DNA from: Magnaporthiopsis rhizophila
Lineage: Eukaryota; Ascomycota; Sordariomycetes; Magnaporthales; Magnaporthaceae
Assembly: GCA_003049465.1 (NCBI GenBank)
Contig: PYSS01000056.1
Span: 1-64,000, forward strand
Length of the DNA: 64,000 nt
Reading direction: 5' to 3'
Below the pieces are notes generated by a model. The model was not told where the DNA came from. It was given only the letters and a program-made list of their open reading frames with translations, and ran no database searches. How positions within the stretch are numbered: position 1 is the stretch's first letter; each line of letters begins with the position of its first letter. Below are positions 10,531-21,730 of the stretch, piece after piece. A program made the translations under genes and the position numbers.

Positions 10531-11974
10531 GGATTTCCAGCGCATTGTTAAGTAATCTCGTCTGTCATGCCGCGTTGATGTTGGGGTTATACACGTCCTG
10601 GGCATATACTACTACCCTGTTGAGAAAATGTGTAGTGTAATCACTACCTAATGTTCTGGGGGCCAGCCGCTGGCGCCGTTTCCACGTTCCGGGGATCATC
10701 TGCAACACTAGCTCAATCTCTCGATTAGGGACAGAGTCGTCTCCAAGACTAGAAGAACGAAGTGAAAGCACATATCTACAAAACAAAACTTGACCATGAT
10801 AGCCTGGAGGATCCTAATCTCTCAGGTCCCTGTGGTGCTCACTCCAGGGTGCCCAAGTTAACTCTGAGCCATCACTGGTGAACCTCTTGGCATCACCTCG
10901 ACATATACGTAATGCAAACTACCTAATGTACACATACTCTGATGTGGTGGGCTTCTCGGCAACTGATGCCGTAGGCCTACATAAATGTCTCCGCCACATG
11001 CCGATTTCACGGTCCGAAATCGGTAGGTACCGCCTAGGTATACCCACCCCACCAACCCGAGCAGTTACGCTAGTTACGCCTCGCCATGTGCTAGGTGGAT
11101 CTTGTAGGTGGTACCTTTCCAGCCGCAAACGACATGTGGCTTGCAACCTTTTCTCAGCACAGCTACAGGTAAAGGGTCCTGATGAAACAGGACGAACGCT
11201 GTTTAAACAAGCTACAGCGGCTGCATGGACCGCCCGAACATCGGAAGCGCTGCTTCTTGGCTGTGTGGGAGGCCGACATGCAAGCATGCCACCGGAGTGA
11301 CAGCCGGCTGGGCATTGGGGGCATGTTAGCTGCAGCTCCAGAGGGGAACGGCGTGGCGTGCATCATATGCATTGGATGGATCCAGCCATACAGCAATATC
11401 GCACTGCAAGAGAGACTAAACCTTGGGTGTTGGTGTGGGTTGCGTCGCCACAGTGCGGGCATTGCGTCTTGGAGCGGGCCGGTAGATTGGTCTGGACCAC
11501 CCGACGCGGGATACCTGATGAAAAAAAGTAAAAAAAAATGAAATAACGTCGACGACATCCCGCTCGCCATCCATCCATGTAATGACCCTTGCTCGCACAC
11601 ATGATGGCGCATTTCGCCCCGCTCCTGCACGGGAGACGGCACCTTCAAGGTTCAAGGCCCGAGTCCCCATCCCCCTAGCAATTGCGAATCCACATGGGAT
11701 GAAGATGCCAGTCCATTCGCAGCCCAGCTGGGTGTGCATCAGAGTATAACCCATCTCCGTCAACAAACCTTTCCCATCTCCTCCACCTGTGCCCAGCTAG
11801 CAAGCCCAGGTCAGGTCGGTCAGGCTCCCCGGGTCACGAGCCACGTCCAAAATCCCCTGACGAGGGTCCCTTCCATCGCCCTCCGACGCCGGCGCGACCG
11901 ACTTTGTTCTGAGCTCGCCATCTTGGTCGCTCCATGACGCAACGTCCCGTCCCATCGAGGCTTCTCTCGTGTCC
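10531..11974. other. Intergenic region, PSF1 to VSB1
   Basis: 1.44 kb with small unsupported ORFs on both strands. A TAGGTACC/CCTAGGTA motif pair lies at 11022-11042. The last ~200 bp probably hold the VSB1 leader, including a 14-codon uORF. Confidence 0.55.
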
Positions 11975-11978
11975 ATGA
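11934..11978 (+). promoter_or_regulatory. Upstream ORF of 14 codons overlapping the VSB1 start
   Basis: The frame opened by the ATG at 11934 runs 14 codons and stops at TGA 11976-11978. The main ORF begins at ATG 11975-11977, so stop and start share ATGA. This is the arrangement expected for translational repression or termination-coupled reinitiation. Whether the transcript includes the uORF start is not known. Confidence 0.5.
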
Positions 11979-14900
11979 CTTCGCCCGTCTCGCGCTTCTC
12001 CCCTTTCTCCTCCAGCTGGAGGGGGAGGAGCTCGGGATCGGTCCATTCCCAGGAGCCTGCCGCTCACGATACCTCCAATGGCGCATCAGCCCCGAGTCCC
12101 CTAAATCACCAAGATGCCCGCGGCCTGTCGTCGTCCCTCACCGCAAGCCACCGGGAGCCAATCCGATCATTTATACACGGTAGCGTGCGAGACCAGCCTG
12201 GTGAGTTCCGTTCCTTGCCATAGTATCTCCGAAACTGTTTCCATCTTATAATAAACCTTGCGGCCCTGCTCTCCCATCCACGCCATCCGGCGCATTGCCA
12301 ACGAGCTCCGCGCTGACACCATTTTGGCTTCTCCGTCGCCGCAGTCCCCGTGGACAGCGCTCAGCATGCGCGGAGCGTCCGTGAGGACACGGCCGAGCTT
12401 GCGTCCTATCTGCTGTCCGACCAGAGCAGCCGCCGCGGTGCCCTGGCTTTCTTGAACCGCCAGAGGTCCAACTCGCATCGTCCTCCGCGCGACATATCAC
12501 AACCGTCCTCCAACTCGGTGTTGGACGACGTCGAGGCTGGCCCGACTAGAGACTCGGGCTTCATCCAAGAGGCCTCGGACCTGCCGTTTGACGGTCCATT
12601 GGAGGAGGAGGACTCTGACATAGCTGGCCCTTCCATCATCTCCAATATGTTGCGACGATCACCGCCCGAGATGCCGGGTTCGCTTGCGGACCCGGACGAG
12701 ACCCCCGCCTCTGGACGGACACTCCGTGTTGGCCCGACCACCGTTGACCCCAATGACTGGGAGACGCATCAAAAACAGGGCCGGCCGGATGTCGAAGCAG
12801 ACCTCTTGACTGAGACCACGCCGCTCCTGCGTGTGAGGTCCCTCCCCAGCCCAGCCATGTCCGACCCCGGTATCGACTCGGATCTGGAAGACCAGAAGTT
12901 CTCGCAGCCCAGACCCTGGCTCGGCGCGCTCTCCAACACCGGCCGTCGCATCGCTGGCGCCGCCTCGGCACTTTTCGATGCTGGTCGTGACCAGCCGGCC
13001 TCTTTCGAGCGAAAATCGCTGTGGAACACTCTGGTCGTGGCCCCGGTGTCATGCCTGCCTGCCGTTGTTGTTGGTCTCTTGCTCAACATACTCGATGCGC
13101 TCTCATACGGTAAGTCGCATGTGCAAGCAAGCCCTTGGTCGACGAACCGGGGTTTGTCCTTTCCTTCCTCCGGACCATGCTGATAGCTTCGTCACCGAAT
13201 CCTGCCAGGCATGATTCTTTTCCCGCTTGGCAACCCGGTGTTTGCCAACCTGGGACCCGCCGGCATCTCCATCTTCTACGTCAGCACCATCGTGTCGCAG
13301 TTGACATTTTCTACGGGCTCTATCTTCAAGGGCGGCATCGGCTCTGAACTGGTAAGCGTGGCCCTTCCAAAGATCGGCTCCAAGTGAGGTCCGTGCTAAT
13401 CAATGTCATGGGCAGATCGAGGTCGTCCCGTTCTTTCACTCAATGGCCTATTCAATTCATGGACACATCGGGGATGGCGACGACAATGCCGTAATCGCCA
13501 GCACGATAGTGGCATATGCCCTGAGCTCCATACTCACTGGCATCGTGTTTTATCTCATGGGTCACTTCAAATTTGGTGTATGTGACTATTTCTTGGGGTT
13601 TCCTCACCTCCCGCATCTCCACCCAATCCACGCACAATTTCGGCCATGAGCTAATGATAAACTCTTATAGTACGTCGTTGGCTTCATCCCGAGGCACATC
13701 CTCGTCGGCTGCATCGGTGGTGTGGGATGGTTCCTCGTCGCCACCGGATTCGAAGTCTCGGCTCGCATCGACGGAAGCTTCGAATACAACCTTGACACTC
13801 TGCAAAAACTGACCAGGCCCGACACGATTCCTCTCTGGGCAACGCCTCTGGCGCTGGCACTGGTTCTCTTCTACTGCCAGAAGACAATACAGTCCAAATT
13901 TTTCCTACCCCTGTACATCTGCGGCATCCCATTAGTCTTTTACTTTTTCGTTTTTACCCTTGACACATTGGATGTGGACACTTTACGACACGGCGGCTGG
14001 ATCTTTGAAGGCCCTGCCGCCGATGAGCCCTGGTGGTATTTCTATACGCTATACGGTCAGTGCTGCTCCCCCTCCGAAGCCATCATCCCAATGGTATCTC
14101 ATTTGGCCAGGCGACTGTCTGGCGCAAACCCTAGAGCGAGTACTGACAGGAGGCACCCGCAAATGCAGACTTTACTGCTGTTCGCTGGGATGCGGTCGCG
14201 CAGACTATTCCCGCCATGTTTGCGCTTACTTTCTTCGGCATCCTCCATGTGCCTATCAACGTCCCCGCCCTTGCGATATCGACCGGCGAGGACAACGTTG
14301 ACCTCAACCACGAGCTCAAGCTCCACGGCTACTCTAACTTCTTGTCAGGGCTTTGCGGCAGTATCCAGAACTACCTCGTTTACGCGAACACTATTTTCTT
14401 CATGCGCTCGGGGGCTGACAGCCGCCTGGCTGGGTTTGAGCTCGCGGGCCTGACTTGTGGTGTCATGATTATTGGGCCTAAGCTCATCGGCTTCATCCCA
14501 ATCATGATGGTTGGCTGCTTGATCTTTGACCTGGGCTTTGAGCTTCTCCTTGAGGCCTTGTGGAGTCCCCGGAAGAAACTCAAGACGCTCGAGTATCTGA
14601 CTGTATGTGGCGCCGCTCCTCGGACTTGAAGCCTGTGCTCCGCACGGAACTGCTGTTTGCTAATATCTTGCTTCCGTCAGGTCATCGCCATTGTTCTCAT
14701 CATGGGAATATACGACTTTGTCATTGGGATTGGGGTCGGAATACTGATGGCGTTTGTGTCCATGATCTTCCAGACCTCCCGGGTCTCGGCCGTCAGGGCT
14801 GGCTGGTCGGGCGAAGTGGTCGGGTCAACAGTGCGGCGCAATCCCTCGCAGCAGCACTTCCTGCATCAGGTCGGGCGTCAGATCTACGTCGTCAAGCTAT

Positions 14901-15871
14901 CCGGCTACCTCTTCTTCGGCACCATCGTTGGTGTGGAGAAGACGATTAGAGATCTAATCAGGGACGATGCGTTCCGGGAGAGGCCTATCAAGTTCCTCAT
15001 CCTAGACCTCCATCAAGTAACCGGACTCGACTACTCGGCAGGCGAGGCTTTTGCCACTATTCACCGGCTGCTGAGCAAGAAGGAGATAGTGTTCATTCTG
15101 AGCGGTGTGGATGGCAGCAGCACTCTGTGCCACAACCTGCGGGCGGTGGGTGTAGGGGAAGATGAGGCCTCGATGCTGCCCGATCTGAACTCGGCCCTCG
15201 AGTCGTGCGAGAACGAGCTGCTCAAGACGCTCTACGCGCAACAGGAGGCAGTAAAGGCTCCCCCAGCTCAGGTTGGAGCAAGCAGCTTGGAGGTTCCAGT
15301 CAGCGACAGGTCGCCCGGGCCCCTGGAGCAGCTGGCCAGCTCTCCTCGCCGAAGCCACCTGTACGAGGCGGCGGCCCGGCTGGTTGATGCCGGCAAGACG
15401 CGGCAATCCAAGTGGCAGAGCTTCAGGGAGCCATTGAGGCTGATGCTGCAAATATTCCAAGACCTGAGCGACAAGAACGAGGACTTTTGGTTCCGGGCTT
15501 CTAGCTACTTTACGCGGAAAGAATACCGGTCTGGCGATGTGCTGTACCGACAGGGAGAGCCAGCCACGGGATTCTATCTGGTGGAGAGCGGCATCATCCG
15601 CATGGAATACGATCTTCCACAGGGGTACCTCTGCGAGAGCATAGTGGCTGGGACGACATGCGGCGAGCTTCCCTTCTTCTCCGAGACGAATCGCACGGCG
15701 ACAGCTGTCGTGGAGCGCGACTGCGTTGTCTGGCTCATCGATCGACACAGCTGGGACAGGCTCCAAAAAGAAGAATCAGATGTGGCGAAGGAGCTCCTCC
15801 GCATGGGCCTCAAGCTCACCAGCGAGCGCATGAGTGCCATGACATCTTACGTCCTGACGGCGGCCTCTTGA
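11975..15871 (+). CDS. VSB1: SulP-STAS-cNMP membrane transporter, Vsb1/YGR125W type
   Basis: Predicted vacuolar membrane protein of the SLC26/SulP fold. The yeast relative YGR125W (Vsb1) is linked to vacuolar storage of basic amino acids. Seven exons: 11975-12200, 12345-13109, 13209-13351, 13416-13577, 13671-14055, 14169-14602 and 14681-15871, giving 1101 residues (yeast 1036). Residues 1-300 are Ser/Pro/Asp-rich and cytosolic, with an acidic dileucine ETTPLL at 232-237 (an AP-3-type sorting signal). A hydrophobic multi-pass SulP region spans about 300-735. A STAS domain follows (about 772-890, with LDLHQVTGLDYSAGEAF), and then a cyclic-nucleotide-binding-like fold (about 970-1070, with GDVLYRQGEPATGFYLVESG and GELPFFSETNRTATA). 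All introns have TGCTAAT/ACTGAC-like branch sites. Substrate specificity cannot be read from sequence. Confidence 0.9.
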
Positions 15872-16523
15872 GCGCGGCGTTTCTGGGCTGCTACGACGAT
15901 GATGCATTTCTTTTGTTTTGCTTTGTTTTTCATCCTGCTGACTCGCAGGCCAGGCGGGTAACATGCTGTCCCATTTTGAAAACGTCTATGAGGTGCACCG
16001 ATGTGCTGGGAAAAGTTACACATTTCTGTTGCTGTTTGCCTTTGGATGTCTCCCCCTCTTCTACGCCTGTTTCGCACTTGCTCGCGTCTTTCGTCATCTT
16101 AGCGAATCGGAGGCTTTTGTTTTGTCTATTTGTTGCATCAAGATAATGTCAAATATGGCACCCGGGTGAGCGGCAATTTTCTAATAAAAAGTGTGGTGTG
16201 TTTGGTCAGTGAGATATCAGTTTCGCAATTTGCTGTCACAGATGACTGTTCTTCCACCCTGCTGCATCAACTCTTTGATTCTTCGTCTGACTCTTCGTCT
16301 AGGCATGCACGTCTACAGGCATTGGGTGAGGGATGATGGCACACAGTGACAGCTCAGGAACGCTGGGTGGCGGACTGGGCTGAGTCATCCAGGCAGACAT
16401 CGAAACGCCGGAGCAACTGTGCCGCCACCACCACTGCATCATCACCCATTCATCCGTCGACCTGCCCGTCACAACATCGTAAAAAGGGCATTTCCTTTCG
16501 TTCGTTCCAACTCAGGCGCCGCC
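15872..16523. other. Intergenic region, VSB1 to STK19
   Basis: 652 bp of T-rich 3' flank followed by the leader of the next gene. A TGAGTCA motif (AP-1/Gcn4-type core) occurs at 16381-16387. No gene was recognised. Confidence 0.5.
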
Positions 16524-17735
16524 ATGAATCGCCAAACTGTTCTGGGAACCTCACATCGCGTCCAGAAACAGCGCCCGGCAGCGCCAAGGGAAGGGTCTGC
16601 GTCGGCGGCGGCTCGCAGCCTCGTCTCATCATGGACGGCGGAGTTCCCAAGGAAGAAAACGGGCGAGCCGTCTGGCGGCAACAACAACAACAAACGAGCG
16701 GGCACTGATTTCGATGCGGACTCAACCGCCACTGGCCCCGCAGGCGGCGAGCAGCTACCGCCGCCGCGTGGCATCCCAGAGGCCATGGCGCACGTGCGAG
16801 ACACCATGTTCTCACCTCTCCCGGAGCGGGGGCTCTCAGCCGCGCTGACCGCGACGGTGCTCACACGACGGGCGTCCATCCCGCCCATGGTGTCCACGTC
16901 GCACCTGCAGGCGGTGCTGGACTGGACGCCGACCATGGTCGAGCGCGAGACGGCCGAGCTGATACGGGCCGGTACGCTACGCCGCGTGCTCGTGCCCGGG
17001 CGCGGCGCCCTAGGCGAGGTGCTGGTACTGGCTGCCGACCTGGAGCGCATGCTGCGGGACTGCAGCGGCGTGGACGGCGCGGCGCGCGAGGGGTTTACGC
17101 AGCTGCTGCGGGAAAACCCTGCCGCCGTGGGCGCTGTTCCCGTGGGCGGTGTCCTGGCGCCGACGCACGTGGCCGCGCTGGTGCGCGAGGGGTTCCTAAC
17201 CGGGCTGGTCGGCGGTCAGACCGCATCATCGTCGGTTTTTTCGCGGCCCGAAGACCGGAGCACGCTCATCTCGCTGGCGACGGTCGCGAGGGCGGCGTCT
17301 GGGACTGTCGACGCAGTGGGCGGCGAGGGCCGGTCCCGGGAGCATGTGCTCAGCAGCAGTAACGGGCAGGCGGAGACTGGGAGCGGCGGTGGCGGTGCCG
17401 AGTATCGGGTCGCGATACCCGGGGCTGGAGTGGGCTTGAAGCTCGTGGCCGCGGCGCTGGCGCACCTGACGGAGCTGCTCGCGCGGCTGCCGAACCGGGA
17501 GGCGCCCGAGGACACGCTCCGCCAACGGTGGGACGGCGGTGTTGGCGGCGGCAGCGTGCGGCAGGCAAGGGGCGGCGTGCGCTTTGGGGTGTTACCCGGC
17601 CGGACGCGGCGGTGGAAGGAGTTTTCCGGCCTGAGGTTCGACTGGATCCTGGCCGAGGCGGTCGGGTCGGGTTTGGTGGAGGTGTTCGAGACGGGATGCG
17701 TCGGGAGAGGCGTGAGGCTTGTGTCGCCGTCGTGA
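16524..17735 (+). CDS. STK19-family (winged-helix) protein
   Basis: Intronless 403-residue frame. After a Ser/Asn-rich N-terminal extension (about 1-90), the sequence shows the STK19 family signature: FSPLPERGLSAALTATVL, then RASIPPMVSTSHLQAVLDW, then VERETAELIRAGTLRRVLVPGRG, with further family-like blocks to the C-terminus. STK19 was named a Ser/Thr kinase, but I see no kinase motifs (no glycine loop, HRD or DFG). In humans it is a nuclear winged-helix protein of transcription-coupled repair. The fungal role is inferred. I chose the ATG at 16524, in a GCCGCCATGA context; the frame stays open upstream to 16419 but that stretch is His/Pro-rich and looks like leader. A Gly-rich loop (about residues 320-326) is a probable lineage-specific insertion. 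Confidence 0.75.
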   Translation: MNRQTVLGTSHRVQKQRPAAPREGSASAAARSLVSSWTAEFPRKKTGEPSGGNNNNKRAGTDFDADSTATGPAGGEQLPPPRGIPEAMAHVRDTMFSPLPERGLSAALTATVLTRRASIPPMVSTSHLQAVLDWTPTMVERETAELIRAGTLRRVLVPGRGALGEVLVLAADLERMLRDCSGVDGAAREGFTQLLRENPAAVGAVPVGGVLAPTHVAALVREGFLTGLVGGQTASSSVFSRPEDRSTLISLATVARAASGTVDAVGGEGRSREHVLSSSNGQAETGSGGGGAEYRVAIPGAGVGLKLVAAALAHLTELLARLPNREAPEDTLRQRWDGGVGGGSVRQARGGVRFGVLPGRTRRWKEFSGLRFDWILAEAVGSGLVEVFETGCVGRGVRLVSPS

Positions 17736-20700
17736 AGCATGCATGCATGGTGCGACGTGCATATGCGCTCCCCCTTTCCTTCCATGGATCCCTCAGCCCG
17801 GGACTGGGATCTGAAAGCCGGCGGGGCCCCAGGTTTGACATATACACGGGGAAATAGGCTAGACCGTGTATGTAGCACCTACGTGCGGAGGTCATACCTA
17901 GCTAGCATGTATGACATAGAGCTTTCTAGGTAATGCGGATGGCTCTGATCAACGCTGGCCCGTTTCATATCAGAGGGTAGTGACGCATGCCAGGGGCGGG
18001 TGCCTGTTCTTTTCCTGGTTCGGATTCTGGCAGGCACAGAAACTCTCGGAAGATACGGCTTGCATAGCAGTATACATCATTCTAGGCAGGCAGGGTGGGT
18101 AGGTAGGTACCAGCCTGCCGGGTGACGGCAAATGCGCGCTCAGTCCTCCCACGGACTGGTGAAAACGATGAGTGCTTCGGCCCGGTTTCTTCACCCCACT
18201 GGAATTTTTCCGGGAAAATCTCTCCCGCCGCGACCTGGGTCCCATCTGCCGATCGTGGTCAAGGGCCGACCAGCGGGGCAATCTGTTGAGGCACATCTAG
18301 AAGAACGGTAGGATCAAGCTGCATATGCGACGGAACGGGAGATGCACCACCCACAGTATCTGGGACATAGTGTCCCTCGGTGCATACGCGAGTGCTGCTA
18401 GCGGGCTGTGCGGATCTTGGTTACGTCCGTGATGCGGGGTTTCGATAGCATTTCCTCTAGGTGCTGCCATTGAACCCTATCTCGTATCTTCCTTGCCTCG
18501 AAGGATCTCGGCCGACGCCATCAACATCAATGCACAACTCTAGATTCACCGGCTGGGCTAGCAAACGGCGCTGTCAAAGCCGTGGCTCCAGAGCACTGCC
18601 CACCTACCCGAGCACGCACGCAGCCGGCGGCACCCCACTTGTCGAGGAAGGGGACATGGAAGCACGGCCCAGGAACCCGGGGTTGCATCCGGCAACACCC
18701 AACCGCGCCTTCCTTCTGCACCGCGCATTACATACTGCATGCTGCCGCCCCTCTCTCTGGGCTAGGAACGGGTAGTGGAGGTGCTGTGCTGCGAGCGAAG
18801 CAGAAAGAAGCGAAATCCTAGAAACGGCAGACGGGGAAGGCAAGCGAGGCGAGTCGCGGCAGTACCCCATTCCCAATTGACCGAACCCCTGTACCATCCA
18901 CCCCATCTTCTTGCCCTGTGCGTCCGTGCGCCCGTGCCCCCCTGGCCGTCGGCTAGGGGGATCCATGGCTAGCGCGGGCGCAGGTCCCAAGCCGTGACTC
19001 GAGGCTATCGCGGAAAGGAAATTGCAAACCCGTCCGCCAATGCGACCCTGGGAAGCCCTGATTAAATTGCGCCGCGTCGCTGCATGGCAAGCCTTTGACG
19101 TCTCGCGCCCCCTTCGTTTCCAGGGCCACGGCGCGCCTGCCGCTCTAGTCTTTTGACTTTTTATCTCGCTTAGATAATGCGCGGCCATTCGAGTGCATTA
19201 GCCGGCTGTGCTTCCATGTGACAAACCGCTCACCTCGCACAACACCCATCAGCTCGCCTAAGCTCGAGAGACAACATCCCGTCTGCCGTCTTGTGCTGTG
19301 CGGTAGGTCATCATAGGCCGTGTCTGGGCTGAACTGATGGGCGGGCATGGACAACCTCCCTACCCGCGACTCGTATCTCTCGACCAGGCCACCTAGAAAT
19401 TCAATAAAAATCAACAGCTGTCCCGATTTTTGAACCCATATTGAACGCTTCCCTTAGGTCCCAGCACCCCCCGTATAAGTAAATGCCTTCATTGCCCTTT
19501 TTCCATTCGAGTCAATAAGTCCGTGCGCATTTTTAATTGATCCCATCTCTCTTTGTGACCACCCCTTGGGATGACCCCACTGCACGCTAGCCGGGGGGTA
19601 ATCTTCAGTGGCTTGCTTGGCATCCCTCGGTATTTCCCATGTCTGGCCCAAATTAACCCGCCATCACCTTTTTCTTCACGGACGTGCCTCCCAGATTTGG
19701 GCAGGGAGCTTACCCGTGCATATTGGTCATCGGCTGAATAAGAGGCAACCCCTCTCTTCGCTTCAGGACGAAGGGAGAAGAGCAAAACCAAAAGATAGTA
19801 TAGGCAGGGCTGGAGAGCGAGGCTGTCGAAAGGGATGCTACGTAAACCAGGGAGCAACGGTCCTTTCACTCAATGGCACTTGATTAGGGGAGGTTTAATC
19901 AGTGCCTGTTGGTGAACGGGTCGCCCTTTCGGCGAACTCAAAGCTCCGAGGGAGCAAGGCCCGTCAGGCAATTAGTAGGTTGTGATTCGTAGGGGTGTGT
20001 CCAATCACTGTGTCTATCACCACGAGGGGTGCTTTCTGCTGGTCAAGCTCGGCTCGATTGCGGGCAGCTCGAATTTCTTACAGCGACCAGACTTGGCCGT
20101 CACCACACGCGCAACGCTCGCTCCCGTCCGTCAAAAAAACAGTCGGGTCCTGCCGTCCAGTGTCTGCTATAGTACAAAGTTCACAGGGCGGCGCGTGCGT
20201 TGGGCCGGTTTCGTGCGTTCCGGCCGGCTCAAGCTTCACAACGGTCTTGTTGCACGTCGCGCTATTCACTAGGTGTGGCCCAAGCTTTTTTTTTTTTTTT
20301 GTCTTTTTTTCATTCGTCCCTTCGTCTTCCGTCGGCCCCTCCCTGGCCGTCCTAAGTCGCAGCCGAGCAGGGACATCGCTTCCTAGACCCAACGACGCCA
20401 CCTCCTCCATCCCACAAGCCCGAGTCTCCCTGGCGAGTGAGTGGTGCCCTGTGCCTACGCTCGCAATCTCTCGCTGTCACTTCCATTTGCCAGAGCCATT
20501 GCGAGCGAAGACCGCCCTGCCGCTCCTTCCAAGCAACGGCTTCGCGTAGAGCACCACCTAGCCCGTGCTGAAATCTGGTCCCGATTGACCCGTGACCGAG
20601 GTGGGAGCTCTGGCGGTGCCTTATTTGCCAATCGATCGCATCGTGCTTGCGGCAGCACTTGCAGCACAAATTTCCTTGGTCCGCTCCACCCCAGTCGTCA

Positions 20701-21730
20701 ACAGACAGCCCCAGTAGCGCGCGTCCGCACCGAACCCTCGTCAGACGTCGACGACCCCCGGCACCCTCCCCCCCGGACACCCTCGCTCGTTGTCGTTTTT
20801 TCGGGCCACCAACGCGCCTTTGTGGCACAGCCCAAGATTCCTCCTCACTTCACCTTGGGTGAACTCGGACCACCACGCAAAAGTCGACACGACCGCCCGG
20901 CGACGATATTGATTGCGCAGGAAAGAGGGGGAACAACAAGGGTGAACGCAGGAGCCGGCACAAGTCACGGAAGAAAGAGAGAGAGAGAGAGAGGAGAGAG
21001 AGATTGGGTGAAGAAGAAAGATCTGGAAGGAAAAGCAAGCAAAGAAGGATCGTGCGAGCCGCAACAAGAGCAACCCCCAGGACACCGGAGATCTGCTTCA
21101 CAACCAAGGTATGTTCAGAATCCCTGGCCACCCATCTTTCTCACTCACAGGACCCCTCGACCTCGTGGATTCGGCGTCGTATCCTCGCCCAGCTTGGTCC
21201 ATCTTTTCTGCTGCCCTTGGCTTGTTTCTTTTCTTCTTTCCTCTGCCGACCCTGGGCCGGCTCCGCAAAAGCAAAAGTCATGCGCATTTCTCCCTACTCT
21301 CCACTGCCGTGCCTCCCACAGCACCAGACCTCGGTTTTCCTCCGTCGCATGTATTCTTCTACCTGCCCATCCCAGACTACGCTCTGTTTATATGATCGCC
21401 CATTGCTCCCGCATCCATACTGACGCATAAAACCGTTTCAAGAACCCTGAGATCAATAGGGCGGGTCAAAACGTCCACTGCCCCTCCTCCCGTTGTTCCC
21501 GTCTGCCGCATGAGCAGGCTTGGACTGGAGAGGCCCTGTGCACTTCATCGGCCCACTTGTCCGGTGCATAACCCCAGCCATCCCCTTCGGTGAATTTTTG
21601 ATGGGGGCTTTGACCAGTGTTGCATCTGCCCCCTGAGCCTGGGGCGACAAAACCCAACACGTCTGCGCAGTTCCTGCCTCGCCCGCGAAACTACCGCGTC
21701 CTCGATTCTCGTCGCCGGCGCCATATCAAC
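17736..21730. other. 4-kb gene-free stretch upstream of the kinesin gene
   Basis: No domain-bearing ORF on either strand. It contains a TAGGTAGGTACC motif near 18099-18111, a T15 run (20286-20300) and a GA-repeat (20977-21003). A GTATGT donor-like site at 21109 sits in C/T-rich sequence that looks like leader, so the kinesin transcript may start far upstream and carry a 5' UTR intron. The longest ORF here (20441-21430) is low-complexity and unsupported. Confidence 0.5.
20977..21003. repeat. GA dinucleotide repeat
   Basis: About 13 GA units with one interruption (GAGAGG) in the probable kinesin leader or promoter. A GAGA-type tract can be an open-promoter element; here it is only a simple repeat. 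Confidence 0.8.

Noticed and set aside
20441..21430. 329-codon plus-strand ORF before the kinesin gene
   Set aside because: Its first codon is not a good start, it crosses a GA repeat, and it shows no domain; probably leader sequence.
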